NCBI RefSeq assembly: GCF_001305855.1
Contig: NZ_LIXZ01000016.1
Coordinates: forward strand, 1,931 to 65,930
Source: Rossellomorea vietnamensis
GTDB taxonomy: Bacteria; Bacillota; Bacilli; Bacillales; Bacillaceae_B
Length of the DNA stretch: 64,000 bases
Reading direction: 5' to 3'
This document shows, one piece after another, positions 15,993 to 24,998 of this stretch. Below the pieces are notes generated by a model, which saw only the letters and a list, made by a program, of their open reading frames with translations, made no database searches and had not been told where the DNA came from. Position numbers and translations under genes: made by a program. The stretch's first letter is position 1. Each line of letters starts with the position of its first letter.

Positions 15993-16478
15993 ATGATCGT
16001 ATCACTGCCGGTCCACTGGATCATACTCATTGATGTGCTTGCCTGGACGTTCTTTCATCTCTTCATTTCGGCCGTTTGCTTGAGGCTGCCTTTGACATGG
16101 TTTATGAAAGACCATTTCTGGTTTCAGACATTTCCTTTTGAACAATCGGGGAAGTTGTGGCAGCGTTTATTCCGGGTGAAGGCGTGGAAGGGATTGATCC
16201 TGGATGGCACGATTTTTCTCAAAAAGGGATACAGTAAAAAAGGGTTGCATGGGACGAAGTCGAGGGACTTAATGGTATTTGCGGCGGAAACGAAGCGCGC
16301 GGAACTCACCCACTTGCTCTCCATTCTCCCTGCTCCGTTGTTCTTCATATGGAATCCAGCATGGGCAGGATGGGTGATGATCGTGTATGCCCTTGTCTTC
16401 AACCTTCCGATTATCGTTGTTCAACGTTACAATCGCGGGCGAATATCGGCCATTACGTCAGGACTTGGCAGGACATGA
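15993..16478 (+). CDS. crtO: Glycosyl-4,4'-diaponeurosporenoate acyltransferase
   Basis: Membrane acyltransferase of 161 residues that adds a fatty acyl chain to the sugar in the last step of staphyloxanthin-type synthesis. It has an N-terminal helix (HWIILIDVLAWTFFHLFISA), the core KAWKGLILDGTIFLKKGYSK and a C-terminal pair of helices ending NLPIIVVQRYNRGR, a layout typical of the ~165-aa CrtO family. Its place between crtP and crtN supports the call. Confidence 0.8.
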   Translation: MIVSLPVHWIILIDVLAWTFFHLFISAVCLRLPLTWFMKDHFWFQTFPFEQSGKLWQRLFRVKAWKGLILDGTIFLKKGYSKKGLHGTKSRDLMVFAAETKRAELTHLLSILPAPLFFIWNPAWAGWVMIVYALVFNLPIIVVQRYNRGRISAITSGLGRT

Positions 16479-16511
16479 AGCAGACTATTGCAAGGAAATG
16501 AGGGAACGCAC

Positions 16512-18065
16512 ATGAGTAAGAAGATTATTGTCGTCGGGGCAGGGGTCGCGGGGCTTGCCAGTGCCATCAGACTTCAGCACGCGGGGTATCAGGTGGAGTT
16601 ATTTGAAAAAGGACCCACCCCCGGGGGCAAAATGAACCGAATTGAACAGGACGGCTACACGTTTGATTTGGGACCGAGTATCGTCATGATGCCCGAGCTG
16701 TACCGGGAACTGTTCGAATTATGCGGCCGTGATCCGGATGAGTATATTCCGATGGAAAAATTGGATCCGATTTACCGTGCTTATTTCAGTGATATTCCCG
16801 ACAAGCCGTTTGATATCTCGACAGATCTTATCCAAATGACCAAGACGATTGAATCCCTCAGCGAAGCGGATACGGAAGGGTTCTTCCTCTATCTGCATGA
16901 AATTTACAAACGTTTTGTCATCGCGAAACAACATATTCTTCAACGACCATTCCGGAAGCGATCCGACTTTTATAATTTCGGCCTGCTGAAAGAAGTGTTG
17001 AAACTGAAACCATACGACACAGCCGACTCTTTTATGGGGAAATTCATTAAGAATGAAAGACTGAAGCAGTTAATCAGTTTTCAAACATTGTACATAGGCA
17101 TTTCTCCGCTTAAAAGTCCCTCTTTCTATACGATGATCCCGATGATTCAATTTTTATACGGCGTCTGGTTCATCAAAGGCGGTATGTATACGATGGCCTT
17201 AGCCATGGAGAAGCTCTTCAAGGAACTGGGAGGAACGATTCACTACAATAAGGCTGTAGAGGAAATTTCCATTCAGAACCGTAAGGCGGACGGGATTATC
17301 GTAGACGGCAAGAGAATTCCTGCCGATTACGTGGTCTGTAATGCAGACTTTCCTTATGCCATGAAACACTTGGTGAAGGACAAGGCTGCTAAGGGCAGAT
17401 TTACGGATAAAAAGATCGACAGCATGAACTACTCTTGTTCCTGTTTTCTGATGTATCTCGGGATGAACCGGAAATATGAAGAGGTCGATCATGTACATAC
17501 ATTTATTTTTAACGAAAAGCTCAATCAGAACCTGGAGGATATTTTTGACGGGAAGAAATTAACGAATGCCTCCTTTTATGTGTACATCGCGTCAAAGAAG
17601 GATCCATCCCTGGCACCCGAGGGGAAGGACGGTCTGTACATTCTGATGCCTGTTTCCAATATCGAAACAGCCGACTATAAGTGGGACGAGGAAACCATTT
17701 CTTATTATCGAAACTACATTTTGAAGGAATTAAAGAAGATCCGCGGCTTTGAAAATGTCGAGGATGAGATCGTCACCGAAACATATACGACACCACTGGA
17801 TTTCGAGTCGAAATTCAATGCCTATCGCGGGGCCACATTCGGCTTGCAGCCAACACTGGATCAAAGCAACCACAAACGTCCCCAGAGCAAGGCGAGCCAC
17901 TGTGAGAATCTGTATTTCACCGGAAGCAGTACGCATCCCGGTGCCGGGGTCCCGATCGTGCTGTTATCAGCCAGGATCACCGCACAGGAACTGATCCAGG
18001 ATGACACAGGCAACTTGTACGATTATTCAACTAACCTAAAGGCTGAACGGGGATTGTCACATTAA
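16512..18065 (+). CDS. crtN: 4,4'-Diapophytoene desaturase (dehydrosqualene desaturase)
   Basis: FAD-dependent desaturase that converts diapophytoene to diaponeurosporene/diapolycopene. The N-terminal dinucleotide motif is IVVGAGVAGLASAIRLQHAG, followed by GYTFDLGPSIVMMPELYREL, and the C-terminal FAD signature is LYFTGSSTHPGAGVPIVLLS. ATG at 16512 is chosen since GAGGGA at 16500-16505 precedes it at 6 nt; the frame is open from 16488. The two CrtI-family genes flanking crtO divide the desaturation and oxidation steps. Confidence 0.85.
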   Translation: MSKKIIVVGAGVAGLASAIRLQHAGYQVELFEKGPTPGGKMNRIEQDGYTFDLGPSIVMMPELYRELFELCGRDPDEYIPMEKLDPIYRAYFSDIPDKPFDISTDLIQMTKTIESLSEADTEGFFLYLHEIYKRFVIAKQHILQRPFRKRSDFYNFGLLKEVLKLKPYDTADSFMGKFIKNERLKQLISFQTLYIGISPLKSPSFYTMIPMIQFLYGVWFIKGGMYTMALAMEKLFKELGGTIHYNKAVEEISIQNRKADGIIVDGKRIPADYVVCNADFPYAMKHLVKDKAAKGRFTDKKIDSMNYSCSCFLMYLGMNRKYEEVDHVHTFIFNEKLNQNLEDIFDGKKLTNASFYVYIASKKDPSLAPEGKDGLYILMPVSNIETADYKWDEETISYYRNYILKELKKIRGFENVEDEIVTETYTTPLDFESKFNAYRGATFGLQPTLDQSNHKRPQSKASHCENLYFTGSSTHPGAGVPIVLLSARITAQELIQDDTGNLYDYSTNLKAERGLSH

Positions 18066-18098
18066 GGACGTCACCCGAAGAGGAAGGAGGCAGGTTAC

Positions 18099-19205
18099 AT
18101 GACAGCTTCAGAAGTGATCAATCTCATCCTGGGTGCCCTGGGGGTTATCGTTGGCATCATCGTGTTTTGGTCCTTGCCGGTCCCAAGATTCACCTCCAAA
18201 ACTACAGCGGGGTTGCCGTTTGTGTCCATCATTATCCCTGCCAGGAATGAAGAAGGCAGGATCACCCCGCTATTACAGTCCTTAGAGGAGCAGCGATTCA
18301 AATCATTTGAAATTCTGTTGGTCGATGACGACTCAACGGATCGTACCGTGGCTGTCGCAGAAAGCTACGGTGCAACGGTCCTCGAGAATAATGGGTCGGG
18401 AAAATCATCTGCCTGCTGGCGCGGTGCCAAGGAGGCAAAGGGAAGCTGGCTACTCTTCCTGGATGCCGATACAAGATTCACCAGTGTGGATGGATTACGT
18501 AATCTTCTCCATTACTACGAGGGAAAAGGAGCCAGGGGTATCCTCGCACTGCAGCCCTATCACACAGTGGAGCGAGTGTATGAACATCTCTCCATTGTCT
18601 TTAACATCATCGTCGTGGTGGGCATGAATCTGTTCACCGCCTGGGGATCACGGTTCAAAGCGGCGGGCTCGTTCGGTCCATGTATTCTATGTAATCGAGA
18701 CGATTACTTCTTATCCGGAGGACATGAAAAAATCGAGGGGGCCATCATGGATGATCTGGCACTGGGAGAGGCCTTTCTTGACCAGAACCTTCCCGTTCGC
18801 TGTCTTGGCGGCAGAGGGATCATTTCGTTCCGCATGTATCCGGAGGGCTTCGGAAGCCTGATCGAAGGCTGGTGCAAAAGTTTTGCCGTTGGTTCCAAGT
18901 CGACTCATCCCGTCGTCATGTTGATGGTCATCCTCTGGATTACCGGCAGTTTAACCACCGCGTCTTCATTGATTTCATCGATTATCGAGGGAAGAGCCGC
19001 CGCTATGATCGTCAGTGGGGCATTGTATATCCTCTATGCGGTTCAAACGGCCTGGTTTGCCCGCAGGGTCGGGGATTTCAGGTGGGGGTATTTCCCTTTT
19101 TATCCTGTGTTCTTTTTGTTCTTTGCTGTGATTTTCCTTTATTCTTTTGTTCGGGTGAATGTTTTTCATTCGGTGAAGTGGAAGGGGCGGAAGATAAAGG
19201 TGTGA
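18099..19205 (+). CDS. crtQ: 4,4'-Diaponeurosporenoate glycosyltransferase
   Basis: Family 2 glycosyltransferase that glucosylates the carboxylated carotenoid at the membrane. It has an N-terminal membrane anchor (VINLILGALGVIVGIIVFWS), the GT2 nucleotide-binding region SIIIPARNEEGRITPLLQSL with LLVDDDSTDRT, the DADTRF metal motif, and C-terminal helices (YFPFYPVFFLFFAVIFLYSF). The length (368 aa) fits CrtQ. It has GGAAGGAGG upstream and ends the cluster. No crtM or aldehyde dehydrogenase gene follows. Confidence 0.8.
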   Translation: MTASEVINLILGALGVIVGIIVFWSLPVPRFTSKTTAGLPFVSIIIPARNEEGRITPLLQSLEEQRFKSFEILLVDDDSTDRTVAVAESYGATVLENNGSGKSSACWRGAKEAKGSWLLFLDADTRFTSVDGLRNLLHYYEGKGARGILALQPYHTVERVYEHLSIVFNIIVVVGMNLFTAWGSRFKAAGSFGPCILCNRDDYFLSGGHEKIEGAIMDDLALGEAFLDQNLPVRCLGGRGIISFRMYPEGFGSLIEGWCKSFAVGSKSTHPVVMLMVILWITGSLTTASSLISSIIEGRAAAMIVSGALYILYAVQTAWFARRVGDFRWGYFPFYPVFFLFFAVIFLYSFVRVNVFHSVKWKGRKIKV

Positions 19206-19281
19206 CGGGTTGGACCATCGGGGATTTTCCCGAGGCATTCTTGGCTGTATTCACAGTTGAGAGCTTTTATTTTAGGTAATG

Positions 19282-19320
19282 AATAATCCTTTCTTACATA
19301 GTGAGAGGGGGTTATTTTTT
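19282..19320 (+). terminator. Terminator of the crt cluster
   Basis: AATAATCCTTTCTTAC (19282-19297) pairs with GTGAGAGGGGGTTATT (19301-19316) over 16 positions with four G-U pairs and a 3-nt loop, followed by T6. Confidence 0.85.
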
Positions 19321-19406
19321 TATATTGATAGATTGGGAGTTTGTTGCGATTCACCTGAATGTGGTAATACGAGTTTACTAGAATGAATGATGGTTGAATG
19401 AGTCTG

Positions 19407-19448
19407 AAAAAGGATGCCTGACCCAAGTAGGTCCAGACACCCTTTTTT
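19407..19448. terminator. Bidirectional terminator between crtQ and the coiled-coil gene
   Basis: AAAAAGGATGCCTG.. pairs with ..CAGACACCCTTTTTT around GACCCAAGTAGGTC. It has A-rich and T-rich ends in both directions, fitting the convergent genes on each side. Nothing else is seen in 19206-19567. Confidence 0.75.
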
Positions 19449-19567
19449 GATTTGTGATGGAATGGTCTAACAAAAGAAAAATCGAAGAAATGGCGTGTGG
19501 ATCATGGTGAGGGGGAACGAAGAGTAGGTATAAGATAACCGTCATAACGTTTATAGAGAAATGACGA

Positions 19568-19870
19568 TTACCTTTCAGGTCGATTCTCCAGGGTGAAAAC
19601 CCGTTTATCAATATCAGTGATTCTAGTGTTCAGATATTGAAAATCTGTTTCAGAACGTTGGTTGCCTACTTTTAACAAAGAAATGACATCTTCTGTTTGT
19701 GATGTTTCAATTCTATTGACTGTTTCCTTTACCTCTTTCAAATCATTTCCGAATTCCTTCAGTTTATGGTCGAACTCCTTCATGTTACTGTCTAAATCCT
19801 TAACGTTACTGTCTAACTCTTTAATGTTCTGTTGAATATCGGATAACATGTTTATGATTTGCTTGTCCAT
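19568..19870 (-). CDS. Small coiled-coil protein, unknown
   Basis: A protein of 100 residues made almost wholly of heptads. IQQNIKELDSNVKDLDSNMK shows a 7-residue repeat with hydrophobic positions a/d, and a similar pattern continues through LKEVKETVNRIETS and FQYLNTRITDIDKRVFTLEN. No signal or membrane segment is present. ATG at 19870 is chosen because GGAGG lies 8 nt upstream. It is probably an oligomeric scaffold; no family function is known to me. Confidence 0.6.
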   Translation of the reverse strand: MDKQIINMLSDIQQNIKELDSNVKDLDSNMKEFDHKLKEFGNDLKEVKETVNRIETSQTEDVISLLKVGNQRSETDFQYLNTRITDIDKRVFTLENRPER

Positions 19871-19961
19871 TTTTCTCACCTCCTGCCTACTATTATAGTG
19901 GAAATGTATCGGTGTTACTACCGTGTTATTGTGGAAACTGGCATGCAGAGGGGGAAAGTAC

Positions 19962-20038
19962 TTGAAGTATGATAGACGGGGGATTATACTGCTTTACCTT
20001 GTTCAAAAAAGGAAGCACGAGAACCGTCCCCCTGCTTC
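19962..20038 (+). repeat. Degenerate GGGACGGTTC repeat pair, shared with 46781-46856
   Basis: The right arm GGAAGCACGAGAACCGTCC.. at 20011-20038 is intact. The preceding TTGAAGTATGATAGACGGGG..ACTGCTT is a diverged left arm. The same expanded left arm occurs at 46781, so the two copies share a history. It lies between the divergent coiled-coil and histidine kinase genes. Confidence 0.75.
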
Positions 20039-20078
20039 TTTGTCTTTTTCCCCCTCGCGTTCTATGGTAAATTTATAA

Positions 20079-20098
20079 GAATAGTAGTTTCACTATTC
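20079..20098. promoter_or_regulatory. Inverted repeat upstream of the histidine kinase gene
   Basis: GAATAGT-N6-ACTATTC is a perfect 7-bp inverted repeat 40 bp before the start codon. It may be an operator or a 5' leader hairpin. Confidence 0.4.
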
Positions 20099-20138
20099 AC
20101 ACAATAGATTCCTATTTTGCATCAACCATGGAGGCCAT

Positions 20139-21911
20139 ATGTTTTTCTCACTTCGCAACCGACTATTTATGATTTTCACCTTGCTGCTGACCTTTCCTTT
20201 TCTCGTTCTGTCGATTCTGATTCCCAACTGGTTTACGTCCATCATGGAGGAACGCACGACAAGTTCGACGATTGAAATGATGGAGCAGTACTCATTGTAT
20301 ATTGACTCAATCACGTCACAGGCAGAGGATTTAGGGAAACAGGTACTGGTGAATCCTACGACTCAGGAATGGATCAAGTCCGAGGAGGATGAAAGGGAGG
20401 CAACAGATGCCGAACGTCTTCTGATGAAGAATCAGTTGAAGGCGGAGTTATCTTCGATGATGATCAACAATTCCAAGTCGATGTCCGTATCGGTTTACCT
20501 CAATGATGGGACTGGGACCGCCGGTAATCTCCCACCCCTGGAGAAGACGAGTTGGTTCGATGATTTCTATAAAGACGATCAACGGTGGCTGAGGTCTCAT
20601 AATGATCTGATGGCGGATGAGGTAAATAGTTATCTTCTTCCTCTCTTTGATATTAATACGCTTGATTTATCCGGGGTGATCAAGGTGAACTTTCCATCAT
20701 CCCTTCTCGAGAAAGCATTAAGCAAGATCAAGCTAGGGGAGAATGGAAGAGTCTACCTGCTGGACAACCGGGGCCGAAATGTGCTGACAGGCAGTATCGA
20801 TACACCGGAGAAGGTAGTAAAACAAAGCTTAAAGACTATTAAGACGGGGACTAAAAGTTCAGGGTTGATTGAGGTCCCTTTCAAGAAGGAAGAATATATG
20901 ATTTTCTATCAGAAGGCAAAGGTAGGGGAATGGGTCCTGGTCAGTGAAATAACCAAGTCCGAATTGTTCTCTCAGATAAATGAGCTTCGAAGGAACCTCC
21001 TATTGACGAGTGGGTGGATATTTTTATTGACGATCATGGCTTCTTATCTTCTTTCATCGACGATCGTCAAGCCATTAGGAAAATTGACCGGCGCCATGAA
21101 GCTGGTTGAAAGGGGAGAGTTTAAGAAGGCTAAACAATTAATTCCTTCCATTCAAACAGCCAATGATGAGATTGGCTATGTGGTGGCTGTGTTCGATCAA
21201 ACGACCAACCGTCTTGACACCCTTATTGAAACCGAATATGAAGCCAATATACGCAGGCGTGATGCGGAATATAAAGCACTTCTCCTTCAAATCAATCCGC
21301 ATTTCCTCAATAATACCCTGGAGACCATCGGGGGGCTCGCAGCTCAAGGAAAGAACAAAGAGGTGATTGATGTCACGGTTCATTTAGGCCGGATCATGAG
21401 ATATTCCCTCAATACGGAATCAGACATTGTGACTCTCGGGGAAGAGATGAACTATATACGGAGGTTTATGGAGATTATGAAGCTGCGCTATGAATCTGCC
21501 CTCTCGGTTACCATTGAGGAAGACCCTGAAGCCGCCACGCTTCCAATCATTAAGTTTGTTATCCAGCCACTGGTAGAGAACTCTGTGAAATATAGCTTCA
21601 TAGAGAAGACGGAGGCTGTACTTCGCATTTCGACGAAGAAGGTGGGTGACTGGGTCGAGATCGTAATGGAAGACAATGGAGTCGGGATCCCTGAATCTGT
21701 CATAGAAGAATTGAATCGTGACCTGGTGGGGCGTCACGAATCGTTGCATGTACTGGAAAGTACGGGGCGGAGCATCGGGCTTAAGAATGTCCTGGGCCGT
21801 TTGAAGCTGTATTACGGAGAGAATTTTACCTATTCCATTACCTCCAAAGAGAATCAAGGTACGATCATTAGCTTATGCATAAAAAGTGGAGAGGAGGATC
21901 CTCATGCTTAA
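20139..21911 (+). CDS. YesM-type sensor histidine kinase
   Basis: Membrane sensor kinase of 590 residues. One helix lies near residues 5-30 (LFMIFTLLLTFPFLVLSILI), then an extracytoplasmic sensor domain, and a second helix near 287-308 (LLLTSGWIFLLTIMASYLLS). A HAMP segment follows. The phospho-acceptor is His388 in LLQINPHFLNNTLE, and the ATPase G box is MEDNGVGIP. Its 3' end overlaps the regulator gene by 8 nt. The neighbours suggest it senses a fructose-containing sugar, perhaps through the anchored binding protein two genes on. The short SD spacing (4 nt after GGAGG) may limit expression. Confidence 0.85.
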   Translation: MFFSLRNRLFMIFTLLLTFPFLVLSILIPNWFTSIMEERTTSSTIEMMEQYSLYIDSITSQAEDLGKQVLVNPTTQEWIKSEEDEREATDAERLLMKNQLKAELSSMMINNSKSMSVSVYLNDGTGTAGNLPPLEKTSWFDDFYKDDQRWLRSHNDLMADEVNSYLLPLFDINTLDLSGVIKVNFPSSLLEKALSKIKLGENGRVYLLDNRGRNVLTGSIDTPEKVVKQSLKTIKTGTKSSGLIEVPFKKEEYMIFYQKAKVGEWVLVSEITKSELFSQINELRRNLLLTSGWIFLLTIMASYLLSSTIVKPLGKLTGAMKLVERGEFKKAKQLIPSIQTANDEIGYVVAVFDQTTNRLDTLIETEYEANIRRRDAEYKALLLQINPHFLNNTLETIGGLAAQGKNKEVIDVTVHLGRIMRYSLNTESDIVTLGEEMNYIRRFMEIMKLRYESALSVTIEEDPEAATLPIIKFVIQPLVENSVKYSFIEKTEAVLRISTKKVGDWVEIVMEDNGVGIPESVIEELNRDLVGRHESLHVLESTGRSIGLKNVLGRLKLYYGENFTYSITSKENQGTIISLCIKSGEEDPHA

Positions 21912-23493
21912 GGTGATTCTGGTCGATGATGAAATTCAAATTCGAAAAGGATTGAATTGGAAAGTGGACTGGGAAGAAGAAGGCTTTGTTATTGTCGGTG
22001 AAGCATCAAATGGCAAAGAAGCATTGCAGGTGATCAAGGAAGAGATGCCTGACCTTGTCCTGACGGATGTCAGAATGCCGGTCATGGATGGGATGCAGCT
22101 GGTGAAAGCGTTATCGGCTGAGTATCCGGATATCAAGGTGATCGTCCTGTCGGGATACTCGGATTTCGAGTATGTACGTTCCTCTTTGGTTGAAGGAGTG
22201 AAGGATTATCTACTTAAGCCAGTCGATCCCGAAGAACTGACGTCTGCCCTTAGAAAAAGCAAGAGTGAGATCGAAGCGGAGAAGCAGAGAAAGATGGAAT
22301 CGGAAAGAATGAACCAATTCCATGCTGAGGAAATGAGGGAGCAGTACCTGCTTCATTTAGTGAAAGATGAATGGGCGGGGATGAATATTAGCGCTGAGAG
22401 ACTCAGTCAGCTAAACCTGGATGTGCTGGGCGAGGACGTAGACGTACAGTTCATCACGGTGGAAATACGCAGCAGGGATCGTGAGCAGGTAAGGGAGTTG
22501 TTTCTTCCATTCAAAATGCTTTGCAGGGAATTATCCTATGAGCATGAAGGAATTCTGTCCTTTTACGACACGAGCTATCCGAATCTGATTCACTTTCTTA
22601 GTCACCATCACTCAGGGGAAAATCAAGTCCCTCACTTTGTTCAGAAACTACAAGAGAGTGTCAATACCTATCTGAATCTTGAAACGGTGATTGGTCTTGG
22701 GAAAGCGGTCAGGGGTTTATCACAATTAAAGAACGGGTACATCTCAGCCCTTCTCTCCTGGAGCCAAAGTTCAGCCGATACCGCGTCCCAGCTCATTGAT
22801 GGTTCTGCGATTACACAGACAGTGGAATTCAATGAGGATACCGAATGGAAGTTGTCAAACAGTATAGAGCAGGGGGACTTCGAGACTTTCAAGAAACACC
22901 TTCTGACTACGCTTGATGAATGTGACCTGCATTCGGTGATGTCGTATTCCTTTGCCTCAAGCCGGGTGCTCTTTATGCTTGAATCCATAGCAAGAAAATA
23001 TGATCTTTACACCGATGACATGAAGAAGAAGATGTGGAACTGTCAATTGGGTATATGGGAGCTGACGTCCAGGGACCGTGCTAAAGCAGAACTCCTGGAG
23101 TTGGCGGGAATGATTGCGGTAAAGGTGAGTGAAACCCGCCGTTCTTCTAATGGAACGGCCATCGTGGAAAATGTAAGGAAGTACATGGACAGGCATTACG
23201 CCGATGAAATTTCACTAACCTCCCTTGCTGATCAATTCCATATCAACTCTGCCTATTTATCGGAGATGTTCAAAGAGCAGGTGGGACAGAATTTCACCGA
23301 TTATCTCGTGAATCTTCGAATGGACAAAGCCCGTTCCCTGTTGATGGATGAACAGTTAAAGATCATCGAGATTGCCCATCTTGTCGGTTACTCCAATTCA
23401 GGTTATTTCAGTACGGTGTTCAAGAAACGCTTCGGGCTAAAGCCAATTGATTACCGTAGGTCCATGACTATGGATAAGGGGGAAAACCGATGA
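21904..23493 (+). CDS. YesN-type response regulator, receiver plus AraC HTH
   Basis: Regulator of 529 residues. The receiver domain (1-120) has Asp8/Asp9 in ILVDDE, the phospho-acceptor Asp55 in LVLTDVRMPVMDG and a Lys in YLLKPVDPEEL. A middle region of about 300 residues follows. The C-terminal AraC-type DNA-binding domain has two HTH motifs (SLTSLADQFHINSAYLSEMF and IIEIAHLVGYSNSGYFSTVF). ATG at 21904 has GGAGAGGAGG upstream. It probably activates the transporter operon at 24.9 kb through the direct repeat TCCGAAAA. Confidence 0.85.
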   Translation: MLKVILVDDEIQIRKGLNWKVDWEEEGFVIVGEASNGKEALQVIKEEMPDLVLTDVRMPVMDGMQLVKALSAEYPDIKVIVLSGYSDFEYVRSSLVEGVKDYLLKPVDPEELTSALRKSKSEIEAEKQRKMESERMNQFHAEEMREQYLLHLVKDEWAGMNISAERLSQLNLDVLGEDVDVQFITVEIRSRDREQVRELFLPFKMLCRELSYEHEGILSFYDTSYPNLIHFLSHHHSGENQVPHFVQKLQESVNTYLNLETVIGLGKAVRGLSQLKNGYISALLSWSQSSADTASQLIDGSAITQTVEFNEDTEWKLSNSIEQGDFETFKKHLLTTLDECDLHSVMSYSFASSRVLFMLESIARKYDLYTDDMKKKMWNCQLGIWELTSRDRAKAELLELAGMIAVKVSETRRSSNGTAIVENVRKYMDRHYADEISLTSLADQFHINSAYLSEMFKEQVGQNFTDYLVNLRMDKARSLLMDEQLKIIEIAHLVGYSNSGYFSTVFKKRFGLKPIDYRRSMTMDKGENR

Positions 23494-24827
23494 AGTATAA
23501 ATTAGCTGTTATCTATGTATTGGCGGCGGTCCTGATGTTAACAGCCGGAATCTATAGCCTCTTCTATTTCACGTCTTTCCAGGAAAGCAGCAGGGAGAAG
23601 GAAGGTGGAAAACTCGATGAACAAGCGAAGGTCCACCTGACATTCTGGAGAAACGGTGGAACAAAACTTGAAAATCAGGCGTATGAAGAATTGGTTGCAG
23701 ACTTTAATCATGAGCATCCCATGATTGAAGTGGAGATGATCCCTGTACCATATGGGGATTATGAGTTGAAGCTAAGAACCGAGATGGCAGCCGGGGACCC
23801 CCCTGATATATTGACGATCGATACGCCGACTCTCGCCCTTTATGCAAGTGCCGGCGGGCTGATGTCCCTGGACGATTACATGAAAGAGGAAGGTCATATT
23901 GAGGACCTCGCCTCACCCACATTGAAGGGGATCACATATAAGGATGAGATTTACTTATCACCGATTGCAGAATCGAGTGTCGCCCTATTCTATAATGTTC
24001 ATTTATTCGAACAAGCAGGGGTGCCCCTCCCTTCCAAAAATCCACATGATCCGATGACATGGGATGAGGTCCTCGAGGCAGCTAAGAAGATTTCTGCTTT
24101 ATCACCTGATATCACGGGGATCGACCCGGCACAGGGATTCCCGGACGGAGAGTCGCCTTCCTATTTCAAGATGCCCATCCTATGGCAATTTGGAGGAGAT
24201 GTATTGGATCCGGACAATCGTACAGCCAGTGGATATCTGAACTCCCCTGCCTCCCTGAAAGCCCTCCAGTTTTACCAGGATCTATATCAGAAATACCAGG
24301 TGGCCAAGGTCGAACTCCCTGAGGAAGCTTTGGAGAGCGATAAGCTTGGCATGACGGTCCTTGGTTCTTGGATGGTGGAGAGTCTCAGTGTGATGAATCC
24401 TGATTTTCGGCTTGGGGAGGATTTCGGGATTACGGCCCTGCCGAAAGAGAGCGAGCAGGCCGTTCCAAACGGAGGATGGTCCCTCGGCATTTCATCTAAA
24501 ACCGACTATCCCGACGAAGCATGGGAGTTCGTCCGATACGTCACCAGCTTTGAAGGAGCAAAAAAGTACGTGGAGATCACCGGTGATGTTCCTGCCCGTT
24601 ATTCTGTTGCCGATGCCTTTCCTGAATTAAATGAGTACCCTAAGAATATTTTCGTGGAACAGGCACAAAAGTACTCCAGAAATAGACCGATTACCCCTGC
24701 CTATCCTGTCGTCAGTGAAGCAGTCAAAACGTTATTTGAAGATGTGGGAATCGGGGGGAAGGATGTCAAAACGTCAGCAGATGAAGCGGTAAGAAAGATT
24801 AATGAAGAACTGAAAGATTTGGAATGA
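23490..24827 (+). CDS. Membrane-anchored extracellular sugar-binding protein
   Basis: Type 1 solute-binding protein of 445 residues. Its N terminus is one hydrophobic segment (LAVIYVLAAVLMLTAGIYSL) with no lipobox Cys and no obvious cleavage site, so it is probably a signal-anchored protein. The binding fold shows VHLTFWRNGGTKLENQAYEE and GGWSLGISSKTDYPDEAWEF. It overlaps the response regulator by 4 nt (ATGA) and is separated from the transporter genes by a terminator, so it belongs with the kinase/regulator. That matches three-component sugar sensors such as AraPST and XynDCX of Geobacillus stearothermophilus. It may present the ligand to the kinase. Confidence 0.8.
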   Translation: MKYKLAVIYVLAAVLMLTAGIYSLFYFTSFQESSREKEGGKLDEQAKVHLTFWRNGGTKLENQAYEELVADFNHEHPMIEVEMIPVPYGDYELKLRTEMAAGDPPDILTIDTPTLALYASAGGLMSLDDYMKEEGHIEDLASPTLKGITYKDEIYLSPIAESSVALFYNVHLFEQAGVPLPSKNPHDPMTWDEVLEAAKKISALSPDITGIDPAQGFPDGESPSYFKMPILWQFGGDVLDPDNRTASGYLNSPASLKALQFYQDLYQKYQVAKVELPEEALESDKLGMTVLGSWMVESLSVMNPDFRLGEDFGITALPKESEQAVPNGGWSLGISSKTDYPDEAWEFVRYVTSFEGAKKYVEITGDVPARYSVADAFPELNEYPKNIFVEQAQKYSRNRPITPAYPVVSEAVKTLFEDVGIGGKDVKTSADEAVRKINEELKDLE

Positions 24828-24856
24828 AACCTTTGACGGCAGTCAAAGGTTTTTTT
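24827..24856 (+). terminator. Terminator after the three-component sensor operon
   Basis: AAACCTTTGAC pairs perfectly with GTCAAAGGTTT around GGCA, followed by four T. It separates the sensor genes from the transport and catabolic genes. Confidence 0.85.
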
Positions 24857-24868
24857 GTGATGTGAACT

Positions 24869-24899
24869 TCCGAAAATATTAAACTATTTCATCCGAAAA
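24869..24899 (+). promoter_or_regulatory. Direct repeat, candidate response-regulator site
   Basis: TCCGAAAA occurs at 24869-24876 and again at 24892-24899, 23 bp apart. Direct repeats about two helical turns apart are the usual target of AraC-type dimers. It lies upstream of the transporter operon, next to the cre site. Confidence 0.5.
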
Positions 24900-24900
24900 A

Positions 24901-24915
24901 AGTAAACGTTTTCAT
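24901..24915 (-). promoter_or_regulatory. cre site (CcpA) of the transporter/GH32 operon
   Basis: The minus-strand sequence ATGAAAACGTTTACT matches the consensus WTGNAANCGNWNNCW at every position. Its place just ahead of a sugar operon implies repression by CcpA when glucose is present. Confidence 0.75.
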
Positions 24916-24998
24916 ATCAGGGTTCTTGTAAAGTGAAAGTAACAGAAATGAGAGAATCAAAGGTTCTAAACAACCTGATTACTAAGGAGGTCAAAAGA

